A DNA stretch of 64,000 nucleotides from NCBI GenBank assembly GCA_045636865.1, contig JAZTYJ010000020.1, positions 95,453-159,452 on the forward strand. The letters run 5' to 3'. Of this stretch, positions 26,243 through 34,129 are shown piece by piece. A program made the translations under genes and the position numbers. The stretch's first letter is position 1. Each line of letters starts with the position of its first letter. The notes under the pieces were generated by a model. It made no database searches and was not told the origin of the DNA. It worked only from the letters and a program-made list of their open reading frames with translations. This DNA comes from SIG480 sp045636865 (GTDB lineage Bacteria > Bacillota > Clostridia > Oscillospirales > JAAYXM01).

Positions 26243-27817
26243 ATGAAAAAGCTTATCGCACTCATGCTCGCTCTCGTCATGATGTTTGCTCTCGTTTCCT
26301 GCACAGGCAACGGCGGCGAAGTCGCAGGCGACTTTGACCTTGGCGACGCATCAGCAGACGTCATTCCCGAAGGCAAGCAGGTTCCGGATGACGCAGTCAT
26401 CAACGTTGTTACAACAAGCCACGCTTCATGGCCGTTCAAGGATGATTGGGCAGTATGGACATACATCCGCGAGGCAGTTGGCGGCACAATCAACGTCAAC
26501 GCATACCCGGGTGAAGACTTTGCTACAAAGTATCCGCTTCTCATGACTTCACGTGAAGACCTTCCGGATATCTTCGCATTCTCATCAAAGCCGGGCGACC
26601 TTGAAGACTATGCAGCACAGGGCGCATACCTCGCAATCGAGGACGGCGGCGAGCTCATGAAGGACTATAACGAATTCTGGGACAGCGTTCCTGCAGACGA
26701 GCAGTGGATGCGCGAAATCAGAAGAGGCCCGACAGGCAAGACATACTACGCACCGGTTTACGGCATGGAGCGTTCAACAAACATCCGTGGATGGCTTTAT
26801 CGTAAGGACATCTTCGAAAAGCACAACCTCGAAGTTCCGACAACTCTCGACGAACTCTACGAAGTTTCAAAGAAGCTTAAAGAGCTCTATCCGGAGTCAT
26901 ATCCGTTCTGCGTACGTTCAGGTATCTCAAATATGGCAGTTATCGGTCCGTCATTTGAAGAATACTTCGAACCGGGTCCGTACTATGACTACAACGCAGG
27001 CGAGTGGAAGTACGGTGCACGCGAAGAAGTTATGTATGAGGTTGTTGAATTCTTCCGCAAGATGGTTGCTGAAAAGCTCATCCCGGCAGACTTTATGACA
27101 ATCAGCTCATCAACATGGCAGGAGCTCGTTTCAACAGACCGCGGCTTCATCATGCCGGAATATCAGGTAAGAATCGACTTCTTCAACAACATCGCTCGTC
27201 CGAACGGCTATACTGATTACACACTTGCAGCTATGGCACCTCCTGTAGGTCCGAACGGTGTTTCAAAGGTTAACAAGTACAATATGGACCCGACAGGTTA
27301 CTCTGTTCCGAACACAGGTAAGCCCTATTCTATCCGCAACGCATTCCGTTTCCTCAACTGGATGTACACAGACGAAGCTGCAGAGCTCGTTTCATGGGGT
27401 AAGGAAGGCGAGACATACAATGTTGTAGACGGCAAGCGCGAGTTCATCATCGAGGGCGCAGGCGAAACAATCAAGACTCTCTATGGTATCTCTGCAAACG
27501 GTTCATACCTCCGTATGGATCCGGCATCTGTTGACCTCCAGTCTTCAGCAGAGCAGGCAGCTACAACAGACTTTATGCTTGAGCACACAGTTGACGGTCT
27601 CAACCCGGTACTCTACCTCTCATACACACCGGAAGAGGGCGCACTCGTTGCTGACTATGCAACACAGATCAGCACATATGTAAACGAAAACGTTCAGAAG
27701 TTTGTTATCGGCCAGAAGCCGATGTCAGAATGGGAATCATTCGTTGAAGGTCTTAAGGACTTCCCGGTTGACGAACTTCTCGAAGTTCTCGGCGCAGCAT
27801 ACGACCGCGTAAAGTAA
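26243..27817 (+). CDS. extracellular solute-binding lipoprotein of an ABC sugar importer
   Basis: A 524-residue family 1 solute-binding protein. The start at 26243 has AAGGAG upstream and gives a lipoprotein signal peptide with lipobox ALVSC (MKKLIALMLALVMMFA precedes). The mature part resembles the LipO/LplA oligosaccharide-binding lipoproteins, with NIRGWLYRKDIFEKHNLEVP. It has its own promoter and terminator and no permease or ATPase gene beside it. Codon choice is biased towards a small preferred set (GTT, CTC, ACA), as for a highly expressed gene. The ligand cannot be told from sequence. Confidence 0.88.
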   Translation: MKKLIALMLALVMMFALVSCTGNGGEVAGDFDLGDASADVIPEGKQVPDDAVINVVTTSHASWPFKDDWAVWTYIREAVGGTINVNAYPGEDFATKYPLLMTSREDLPDIFAFSSKPGDLEDYAAQGAYLAIEDGGELMKDYNEFWDSVPADEQWMREIRRGPTGKTYYAPVYGMERSTNIRGWLYRKDIFEKHNLEVPTTLDELYEVSKKLKELYPESYPFCVRSGISNMAVIGPSFEEYFEPGPYYDYNAGEWKYGAREEVMYEVVEFFRKMVAEKLIPADFMTISSSTWQELVSTDRGFIMPEYQVRIDFFNNIARPNGYTDYTLAAMAPPVGPNGVSKVNKYNMDPTGYSVPNTGKPYSIRNAFRFLNWMYTDEAAELVSWGKEGETYNVVDGKREFIIEGAGETIKTLYGISANGSYLRMDPASVDLQSSAEQAATTDFMLEHTVDGLNPVLYLSYTPEEGALVADYATQISTYVNENVQKFVIGQKPMSEWESFVEGLKDFPVDELLEVLGAAYDRVK

Positions 27818-27831
27818 AATAAGCATTTCTC

Positions 27832-27864
27832 AAAACAGGGCAGAATTTTCTGCCCTGTTTTTTT
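27832..27864 (+). terminator. terminator of the solute-binding protein gene
   Basis: Long stem ACAGGGCAGAA/TTCTGCCCTGT with a 2-base apex and a run of T residues, 15 bases after the stop codon. Confidence 0.93.
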
Positions 27865-27870
27865 GTATAT

Positions 27871-27929
27871 AAAGTCTCCCTTGTGTAAAGGGAGGTGGGG
27901 TTGCGTAAGCAAACCCGGAGGGATTGTAA
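27871..27929 (+). repeat. short interspersed palindromic repeat, copy 2
   Basis: The segment starts AAAGTCTCCCTTGTGTAAAG and continues GGAGG; an imperfect GGGTTGC-GTAA-GCAAACCC hairpin and GGAGGGATTGT follow. It matches copy 1 (7961-8017) over the first 25 bases, in the spacing of its hairpin and in the terminal GGAGGGAT. Located between a terminator and a small peptide gene. Confidence 0.7.
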
Positions 27930-27988
27930 TTGCGAACGCAGAATATAGCAGGTGTAGATGCCTGTATCGCCCGGGAGGATGAAAGAAA

Positions 27989-28210
27989 ATGAAGAAAACG
28001 AGCAAAATGAGGACAATGAAGACGAGTATATGCCTGGTCCTGTGCTCTATTATGCTTGCATTTAATTTCTGCAACGGTCAGATTTTAAATTCCGCAAGCG
28101 CGATGGGTGATTACAGTGGCAATTTAACCGGCGCAACGTGGTACTGGCCGATTCATGGCTCTTCATATAGTTCAGGTTGTAACGTTAACCCTTGTGCGAA
28201 GCGGAAGTGA
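27989..28210 (+). CDS. small secreted peptide, unrecognised
   Basis: A 73-residue frame with GGAGG at the right distance before the ATG. The N-terminus looks like a signal peptide: basic MKKTSKMRTMK, hydrophobic SICLVLCSIMLAFNFC, then NSASA as a possible cleavage site. The short remainder is rich in Trp, Tyr, Ser and Gly (ATWYWPIHGSSYSSGCNVN) and ends PCAKRK. The WPI-SS-G pattern faintly resembles the segment before the catalytic domain of M23 peptidases, but no M23 domain follows in any frame, so it is either a decayed remnant or a genuine small secreted peptide. No function is assigned. Confidence 0.5.
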   Translation: MKKTSKMRTMKTSICLVLCSIMLAFNFCNGQILNSASAMGDYSGNLTGATWYWPIHGSSYSSGCNVNPCAKRK

Positions 28211-28260
28211 TAACCGAATTTCAATAAAAATGGGAAATTTTAGCCCAAAACATAAAATTG

Positions 28261-28289
28261 TTGACATTTACAAGAAAAAAAGATATAAT
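28261..28289 (+). promoter_or_regulatory. strong promoter of the 33-residue peptide gene
   Basis: Perfect TTGACA (28261-28266) and TATAAT (28284-28289) with a 17-bp spacer. It is followed by a ~200-base leader, one small gene and a terminator, defining a monocistronic unit of about 360 nt. Confidence 0.85.
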
Positions 28290-28295
28290 TATACT

Positions 28296-28496
28296 GTATC
28301 ATTATTAGTAGGTAGGATATCGCAAATCAGATTCCCGAGTTTAAAAAGGCATTCTTCGGTTAATAAATAAGTGGTTGGAAAACGTAAAGACCGCAAAAAC
28401 GATTGGTTGCAATCGTAATTGGATGCTTGTTAAAGCTCCGTCATTTATGGCGGAGCTGCAAGAATAGAATTATCAAGTGGAAGGGAGGTACGACCA
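28296..28496 (+). ncRNA. structured 5' leader of the peptide gene, possible cis-regulatory RNA
   Basis: About 200 transcribed bases without a credible ribosome-bound frame before the peptide. Two clear hairpins are seen: ACGATTG/CAATCGT with loop GTTG (28399-28416), and AGCTCCG/CGGAGCT (28434-28457), the latter framed by CTTG and CAAG that could extend the stem. The ribosome site GGGAGGT follows at 28483-28489. I could not match it to a riboswitch class from memory; cyclic-di-GMP, SAM, THF and preQ1 cores were considered and did not fit. Confidence 0.45.
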
Positions 28497-28598
28497 ATGT
28501 ACGTAGCACCTAAGGCAGAACTCGTAGAGCTCGTTGACGTTATCACAACATCACAGGTTCTCAGCGAGAACAATCTTCCGACAGACTGGGATGAATAA
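28497..28598 (+). CDS. 33-residue peptide with DVITTS motif, unrecognised
   Basis: Begins MYVAPKAELVELVDVITTSQ and ends NNLPTDWDE. It is too short for usual gene calling but is well supported: GGGAGGT lies 7 bases before the ATG, a consensus promoter lies upstream and a strong terminator downstream. Codon usage matches highly expressed neighbours (CTC, GTT, ACA). Peptides of this pattern (Met-Tyr-x-x-Pro-x-x-Glu, then Asp-Val-Ile-Thr-Thr-Ser and an acidic tail) occur in other Clostridia as unnamed small proteins. There is no signal peptide or cysteine. Whether it is a precursor peptide, a signalling peptide or a translated regulator is unknown. Confidence 0.7.
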   Translation: MYVAPKAELVELVDVITTSQVLSENNLPTDWDE

Positions 28599-28621
28599 TC
28601 CTTATCTGAACTAAAGGAAGG

Positions 28622-28652
28622 CAAGGCGCGATAAATCGCGCCTTGTTTTTTT
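28622..28652 (+). terminator. terminator of the peptide gene
   Basis: 11-bp perfect stem CAAGGCGCGAT/ATCGCGCCTTG with a 2-base apex and seven T residues, 23 bases after the peptide stop codon. Confidence 0.93.
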
Positions 28653-28725
28653 ATATATGCAAGCGTTTACTATTTCATTTTTCTCCGTTTTTTGATATAA
28701 TGAATACAGAGAGGAGGTTTGCAAG

Positions 28726-29619
28726 GTGAAAGGAAACCCCGAGCATTCAGAGTATGTAACGCATCAGCTTTCAACAATTATAAATATCCACAAAATAGTA
28801 ACGCTCAACTATTTCGAGTGCGAAAGCACATTCTGTTACAAGGGAGAGCGGCACAATTTCTGGGAGCTTGTCTACGTTGACAAGGGAAAGCTCATTATTG
28901 AAACCGAGGATGACTCAATAACTCTCGGACAAGGACAATGTATCTTCCACAAGCCGAATGAATTTCACGTTCACAAGGCAGACGGCACATCTGCGCCAAA
29001 CTACTTTGTCCTGTGCTTCGTTTGCAACTCCTCACATATGCAGTTTTTCAGAAACAAACGCTTTGATCTCTCCTCACAAATGCGAAGATACATATCAAAT
29101 ATCATAAAAGAAGCGAGAAATGTTTTCGTGCTTCCGCAGACAAGCTCGCAGAACAAGGAGCTTGAGGTTTCTCCGAATGAGACTATCGGCGGTCAGCAGA
29201 TGATAAGAACGTATCTTGAACAGCTCCTTATTTCGCTTGTGCGCGAGCAATACGGAAAAACAAATCTCCCGACGGGCGGCAGCGAAACGCTTGAGGAAAA
29301 CCTTGTCGGACAGATGATAAGAAAGCTCAATATGTATATCTATCAACGCGTGAGCGTCGAGCAGTTCTGCAAGGAGATGAACTACTCAAAGGCATACCTC
29401 TCCCGCATCTTTTTAAATGAATGCGGCTGCACGATTCACGACTACATAACCGACAGAAAGGTGCGCGAGGCAAAGAAGCTCATCCGTGAGCACATCTACA
29501 ATTTCACGCAGATTTCAGATATGCTCTGCTTCTCAAACCCGTTCTATTTCTCGCGCGTTTTCAAAAAGAAGACCGGTATGTCGCCGAGCGAATATAAAAA
29601 CTCGGTGAAATCGGATTAA
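28726..29619 (+). CDS. AraC family transcriptional regulator
   Basis: A 297-residue regulator. The N-terminal ~110 residues form a cupin-like ligand-binding barrel (NFWELVYVDKGKLII, then FHKPNEFHVHKA). The C-terminal ~100 residues carry two helix-turn-helix motifs, with NYSKAYLSRIFLNECG and the family signature ISDMLCFSNPFYFSRVFKK before GMSPSEYKNS. The GTG start at 28726 follows GAGGAGG, and a TATAAT lies at 28696-28701. It stands just upstream of the M81/M24/ASRT-like operon in the same direction and is the natural candidate to control it in response to a sugar or related ligand (inferred). Confidence 0.88.
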   Translation: MKGNPEHSEYVTHQLSTIINIHKIVTLNYFECESTFCYKGERHNFWELVYVDKGKLIIETEDDSITLGQGQCIFHKPNEFHVHKADGTSAPNYFVLCFVCNSSHMQFFRNKRFDLSSQMRRYISNIIKEARNVFVLPQTSSQNKELEVSPNETIGGQQMIRTYLEQLLISLVREQYGKTNLPTGGSETLEENLVGQMIRKLNMYIYQRVSVEQFCKEMNYSKAYLSRIFLNECGCTIHDYITDRKVREAKKLIREHIYNFTQISDMLCFSNPFYFSRVFKKKTGMSPSEYKNSVKSD

Positions 29620-29757
29620 TGGGAAAAGATGCACGACTTTGTTTACGATAAGATATGTTTTGAGTACGAAAATGTATTCCGAATAAGTGGCATAAATAAT
29701 ATAATATATATAATATAAGTAAAATTGTATTTTGCAAAAGGAAAGGAGTGAGTTTGG

Positions 29758-31173
29758 TTGAGAATAGCTATCGGATCATTGCAATGTGAAGGCAACAGCA
29801 TCTCTCCCGTTGCTACCCGTTTTGAGGATTTTGACTACGCCGTAGGCGAGGCGATGTATGAAAAAATCGCAGTTATGGATCTTCTCCGCGAGAAGGGGGT
29901 TGAGGTTGTTCCTACGATCTATGCCCACGCGCTTCCGGGCGGTGCGGTTATAAAGAGCGATTTTCTCCGCCTTGCACACGAAATTATAGACGGTATTCCG
30001 TCGGAGGGTATTGACGGCGTATGGCTGTTTATTCACGGTACGATGTACGTTGAAGAAATCGGACCCGGTGATACATACCTCATCCGCGAAGTCAGAAAGA
30101 AGGTCGGACCGAACATTCCGATCGCACTTGCTATGGACTTCCACGCTAACAACACAGACGAAATCGTCGCAACTGCAAACTGTATGGCGGCATTCCGCAC
30201 AGCTCCGCACCGCGACCACGCAGAGACACAGATTCGCGCAATGAAGCTTCTTTTTGAGTGCATCGAGAAGAAGATTATGCCCAAGCCCCAGATGGCTCGT
30301 GCAAACGTTGTTGTCTGCGGCGACGCTGTTCAGACAGACCTCTCACCGCTCCGCGAAATTATGGAGATGGCAGAGGAGTATGAAAGAACTATTCCGGGCA
30401 TGATGTGCGTTCAGGTCTTCGGCGGCGACCAGTGGATAGATGAGCCGTATATGGGACCGAGCTTCGTTGTTACACACGAAAGCGACACAGCCCTTGCAAA
30501 AGAGATTGCAGAAAAGCTTGCAAGAAAGTTCTACGACGTCCGTCACGACTTCAAGTTCTTAATCGAAGCAGTTGAGCCCGAAGAGGCAGTAAAGCTTGCG
30601 ATTGAAGACAAGGAGCATCAGGTATGGCTCTCTGACTCGGGCGACAACACAACCGCAGGCGCATCGGGCGACAATGCATTTATGATTAACCGCATAATCG
30701 ACGCGGGCGCAAAGAATGTCCTTATCGCAGGCATCGCCGACGAAAAGGCATGTGACCTTTGCTACGAAGCAGAAATCGGCGACATCCTCTCACTTGATGT
30801 CGGCGGAACACTCGACAAAAACAGCGAGGTTGCCCACATCACCGGCAAGCTCATCCACAAGGGAGATATCCTCTCATATACAGGCGGCAACGAAGGCCCG
30901 TCAGCAACGCTCGACTGCGGCGCGTTCACGGTGGTCATCACCAAAAACCGCGCATCAATGTGCCGAATCGACATTTTCGAATCAGTCGATATCGACATCT
31001 CAAAGTTTAAAATAATCGTCGTAAAGCTTGGCTACTTATTCCCCGAGCTTGCGGCAATAGCGGAAAGGTCAATTCTTATGTTCACACCGGGAAGCTCCTG
31101 TGAGCGTCTCCAGGATATGAACGCACAGAATATCCGCCGTCCGATGTTCCCGCTTGACGATAATTTTATGTAA
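29758..31173 (+). CDS. M81 family metallopeptidase-like protein (MlrC/microcystinase C family)
   Basis: A 471-residue protein of the M81 family. Family marks are the N-terminal RIAIGSLQCEGNSISPV, the metal motif ALAMDFHANNT, the His-rich FRTAPHRDHAETQ, and the C-terminal region with LSDSGDNTTAGASGD. MlrC cleaves small linear peptides in microcystin breakdown, but most relatives have unknown amide or peptide substrates. Start TTG at 29758 after GGAAAGGAG. No signal peptide, so cytoplasmic. It leads a three-gene unit with a creatinase-fold protein and an ASRT-like protein, pointing to catabolism of an imported amide-containing compound. Confidence 0.85.
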   Translation: MRIAIGSLQCEGNSISPVATRFEDFDYAVGEAMYEKIAVMDLLREKGVEVVPTIYAHALPGGAVIKSDFLRLAHEIIDGIPSEGIDGVWLFIHGTMYVEEIGPGDTYLIREVRKKVGPNIPIALAMDFHANNTDEIVATANCMAAFRTAPHRDHAETQIRAMKLLFECIEKKIMPKPQMARANVVVCGDAVQTDLSPLREIMEMAEEYERTIPGMMCVQVFGGDQWIDEPYMGPSFVVTHESDTALAKEIAEKLARKFYDVRHDFKFLIEAVEPEEAVKLAIEDKEHQVWLSDSGDNTTAGASGDNAFMINRIIDAGAKNVLIAGIADEKACDLCYEAEIGDILSLDVGGTLDKNSEVAHITGKLIHKGDILSYTGGNEGPSATLDCGAFTVVITKNRASMCRIDIFESVDIDISKFKIIVVKLGYLFPELAAIAERSILMFTPGSSCERLQDMNAQNIRRPMFPLDDNFM

Positions 31174-31211
31174 GCCTTAAATAAAAATTTATTATAAAGG
31201 AGAAGAGAAAA

Positions 31212-32384
31212 ATGGCATACTACAACATGGCAGAAACCGAAAAAAGAATTAAAGACGTAAGAGCTATCCTCAAGGCTAAAGGCCTCGATGCTGCTCTCAT
31301 CTACTTCGATGAGCTCAACATCGCAAACGGCTGGTACCTCACAGGCTGGTGCGGTCAGTTTGAAAAGGGTTCAGTTCTTATCCCGGTAGAGGGCGAGCCG
31401 ATCCTCCTCGGCGGTCCGGAGTCTGAGCCGTTTGCAAAGATGGGTTCAGCTATCACAAAGATTCGTTGCTTCCCGGTATTCATGGTTCCGGAAGAAGAGT
31501 ATCCGAACGCAACAATCATCGACTTTAAGCAGCTCTATGAAGAGCTCAAGTCAGAGGGCACAATCCTCAAGCGTATCGGCTTCGTCGGTACATCAACAAT
31601 CCCGCATCAGGTTTACTGCGACTTCGCAGCAGGATTTGAAGGTGCAGAGCTCGTAGACATCACAGATGAATACGAAGACCTCCGTGCTTACAAGTCAGTC
31701 TGGGAAGGCGAGCAGATCCTCAAGGCTACAGAGCTTTGTGATATGGCATACGACAAGATGATGGCTGCAATCAAGCCGGGCGCATATGAGTTCGAAGTTG
31801 CAGCAGCAGGTGAGTCTATCTGCCGCATCAACGGCGCAACAAGCTTCGCTTACTCAACAATCGTTGGTTCAGGCGAGCGTGCAAAGGCAGTTGTTCCGAC
31901 AGCTACAAATAAGATGATGGAAGACGGCGAGCTCGTTATGATCGGTATCGCTCCGAGATACAACGGCTATGCAGGAACATTCGGTGATACAATTCCGGTT
32001 AACGGCGTTTACACACAGACACAGAAGGATCTCCTCAACCACATGCGTGAGACATTCCGCCTCACACGCGAAATGCTTAAACCCGGTATGACAGGTAGAG
32101 AAATCGACGTTCCGGGACGCCTCTACTACGAGAAGCACGGTCTTTCAGACTACATCGTTTGCCCGTTTGCTCATTCAATCGGTCTTATGGAAGCTGAAGC
32201 TCCGTTCTTCGGCCCGAACGGCGACTTTGAGCTCGTTCCGGGTATGGCAGTTATGGTTGACGTAAGCTTCTTCGGTCATCCGAACCTCCACGGCGGACGC
32301 ATTGAAACAGGCTTCATCATCACAGACAACGGATGCCGTCCGATGTCTCCGAAGATGAACGACTACTTCTCAAAGGATCTTTAA
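31212..32384 (+). CDS. M24 (creatinase/prolidase-fold) family protein, metal ligands altered
   Basis: A 390-residue protein with an N-terminal creatinase-type domain (to about 150) and a C-terminal pita-bread domain. In prolidases two Asp, one His and two Glu bind metal. Here the first Asp segment reads MIGIAPRYNGYAGTFGDT, so the first Asp is replaced; the second Asp (GDT) and the His (FAHSIGLMEAEAP) remain; the usual Glu-Pro motif is MVDVSFF; the last Glu (GRIETGF) is present. Loss of a full site suggests a metal-free creatinase-like hydrolase rather than a peptidase. Good ribosome site, 38 bases after the M81 gene. Confidence 0.83.
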   Translation: MAYYNMAETEKRIKDVRAILKAKGLDAALIYFDELNIANGWYLTGWCGQFEKGSVLIPVEGEPILLGGPESEPFAKMGSAITKIRCFPVFMVPEEEYPNATIIDFKQLYEELKSEGTILKRIGFVGTSTIPHQVYCDFAAGFEGAELVDITDEYEDLRAYKSVWEGEQILKATELCDMAYDKMMAAIKPGAYEFEVAAAGESICRINGATSFAYSTIVGSGERAKAVVPTATNKMMEDGELVMIGIAPRYNGYAGTFGDTIPVNGVYTQTQKDLLNHMRETFRLTREMLKPGMTGREIDVPGRLYYEKHGLSDYIVCPFAHSIGLMEAEAPFFGPNGDFELVPGMAVMVDVSFFGHPNLHGGRIETGFIITDNGCRPMSPKMNDYFSKDL

Positions 32385-32413
32385 TATTTAACTGATTACA
32401 GGAGGAAATTAAA

Positions 32414-32779
32414 ATGAGCGTACTTGGATATAAGAACTATATGTTCATCGATGGCGACATCCCGGGCGAGGGCAACGATCCTTCACTTCCGGGTCATGAA
32501 GCTCTCATGATCACAAACAAGAACAAGAAGGATGCACACATCCTTGTTAACATCTATTTCTCAGATAAGGAACCGGTTAAGGGCCTTCACCTCGTAGTTC
32601 CGGCAGAGAGAGTTATGTGCTGGAGAGTTGACCTTCCGTTCTGCGAAGAGCAGTTCCAGATTCCGCTTGGTCAGTACTCACTCGAGCTTGAGTCAGACGT
32701 TGCAATCTGTGCAAGCTTCGGTCGTCTCGACCGCCGCAACGACCTCGGTTACTACTCAACAGGTTACTGCGCAAAGTAA
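32414..32779 (+). CDS. ASRT-superfamily small-molecule-binding protein (sensory rhodopsin transducer-like)
   Basis: A 121-residue protein matching the Anabaena sensory rhodopsin transducer family: HEALMITNKNKKDAHILVNI, IYFSDKEPVKGLHLVVPAER, and SFGRLDRRN near the end. Members form small beta-sandwich oligomers, and comparative work has proposed that most bind sugars or other small ligands rather than a photoreceptor. No rhodopsin gene is in the window. It ends the M81-M24 unit (AGGAGG ribosome site, 29 bases after the M24 gene), so it may be an enzyme subunit or sensor for the same substrate. Confidence 0.85.
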   Translation: MSVLGYKNYMFIDGDIPGEGNDPSLPGHEALMITNKNKKDAHILVNIYFSDKEPVKGLHLVVPAERVMCWRVDLPFCEEQFQIPLGQYSLELESDVAICASFGRLDRRNDLGYYSTGYCAK

Positions 32780-32800
32780 TTTGAATTTATCAAAACAGGA

Positions 32801-32866
32801 ACAGGACAGAGGAATCTGTCCTGTTTTTTATACAGAAAAAGCCGGATGTAAAAACATCCGGCTTTT
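32801..32866. terminator. two back-to-back terminator hairpins
   Basis: ACAGGACAGA/TCTGTCCTGT with T run (32801-32828) ends the plus-strand M81-M24-ASRT unit. AGCCGGATGT/ACATCCGGCT flanked by A and T tracts (32836-32866) serves the converging minus-strand Gfo/Idh gene. Confidence 0.9.
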
Positions 32867-32875
32867 AGTTTTAAA

Positions 32876-34009
32876 TTAAAGAGAAAGTGCGCTTTCTTCC
32901 TTGCGTGTCCATCCGCCGTCACCCATATAGCCCGACGGAAGAGCCAAAGGAGTGTCAAATGTTGAATTAAGCTTTGTAACCGTGCCTTCTTCAGCACTTC
33001 TGACGATTCCGTGCATAAGCTCAAAGACGTGGAATGCCATTTCCTTGCTTGCGCGGTTCGGTCTGCCCTTTATGATGGACCATGCCATTTCAGCCGCACC
33101 AACGCCGCGTGAGTTTTCAGAATATCCGTGAGTAAGCGGGAACTCGATTTTTTCGCCCATAGTTTTCTGAATGTAGACAGGGTTACCAAACTCATTCGGA
33201 TTACCCATATAGAGAATGCCGTCTGTACCGTAGATTTCAAGACCGTAAGTCTCGTCGAGGATGCAGTCTGAATTCATATGGAGAGTTCCGAGGACTCCAC
33301 TCTTATATTTGAGTGTAGCCGTGATTACGTTTGCGTCCTCAATTACATAATCCTCGCCGTAGTTCGGAGCGCCGATACGCGTGTTTGTGCGGTTCGGGTT
33401 GTTGATTGCAGTAAACGCAGAAACCGCCTCGACCGGACCGAGGATAGATGCAAGAGCCGTGAGGTAGTATCCGCCCATATCAAAGCCGATGCCGCCGCCG
33501 CGCTTGCAGAGGTGAGTGAGAAATTCACCGTAGATTGCGTAGTTTCTTGAAATTGATGCACGGCAGGAAACAGGCTTTCCGATAAGACCTGACTCGACAA
33601 TATACTTTGCGGTCTGAACAGATGCACCGAGGAAGGTGTCGGGAGCAACGCCGAGATAAAGTCCCTTTTCGTTAGCGAGTTTAACGAGTTCTTCACCCTG
33701 CCAGAGCTCGACCGCAATCATCTTCTCGGAGAAGACGTGCTTTCCTGCTTCCAGACACTGCTTGATAACGGGATAATGTGCTGCCGGGATTGTGAGATTT
33801 ATGACCATATCAACTTCAGAATCGGCGCAGATCTCGTCAAGAGTCAGAGCCTTGCAGCCATACTTCTCGGCTGATGCCTGCATTCTTTCAACCATAAGGT
33901 CGCTGCAGGCGTAAAGCTCTAAAACGGTGAACTTTCCGCTTCTGATGTTTGTCATATAGATGTCGCTGATGCTGCCGCAACCGACAACTGCAACTTTGAG
34001 TTTCTGCAT
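32876..34009 (-). CDS. Gfo/Idh/MocA family oxidoreductase
   Basis: A 377-residue NAD(P)-dependent dehydrogenase of sugars, inositols or similar polyols. The Rossmann motif VAVVGCGSISDIYMTNI is at the N-terminus, and the family lysine motif appears as GKHVFSEKMIAVE (EKM in place of the commoner EKP). The C-terminal alpha/beta domain contains the GGGIGFDMGGYYLTAL segment. AAAGGAG precedes the ATG. It converges on the M81-M24-ASRT unit and lies 120 bases downstream of the SGNH hydrolase, so it may have its own promoter. Confidence 0.88.
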   Translation of the reverse strand: MQKLKVAVVGCGSISDIYMTNIRSGKFTVLELYACSDLMVERMQASAEKYGCKALTLDEICADSEVDMVINLTIPAAHYPVIKQCLEAGKHVFSEKMIAVELWQGEELVKLANEKGLYLGVAPDTFLGASVQTAKYIVESGLIGKPVSCRASISRNYAIYGEFLTHLCKRGGGIGFDMGGYYLTALASILGPVEAVSAFTAINNPNRTNTRIGAPNYGEDYVIEDANVITATLKYKSGVLGTLHMNSDCILDETYGLEIYGTDGILYMGNPNEFGNPVYIQKTMGEKIEFPLTHGYSENSRGVGAAEMAWSIIKGRPNRASKEMAFHVFELMHGIVRSAEEGTVTKLNSTFDTPLALPSGYMGDGGWTRKEESALSL

Positions 34010-34129
34010 AAAAATCTCTCCTTTTACAAAGTAAAACGTTTTATTTTCTGTCTATATAATACTATATAAACGCAAATTCGTCAAGGGAAAACAAAATCGA
34101 AGAGGGAAACTTCCTCTTCGGTAATTTTC

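Noticed and set aside
28155..28370. 71-codon open frame overlapping the small secreted peptide gene
   Set aside because: No ribosome site and it crosses the strong promoter at 28261.
27989..28370. Frameshifted M23 peptidase gene
   Set aside because: The WPI-SS-G pattern is suggestive, but no M23 catalytic motif follows in any frame.
28296..28496. Known riboswitch (cyclic-di-GMP, SAM, THF, preQ1) in the peptide leader
   Set aside because: The conserved core sequences of these classes are absent or in the wrong order.
32414..32779. True light-signalling transducer
   Set aside because: No rhodopsin gene or light-related gene is present; most family members are not linked to rhodopsins.
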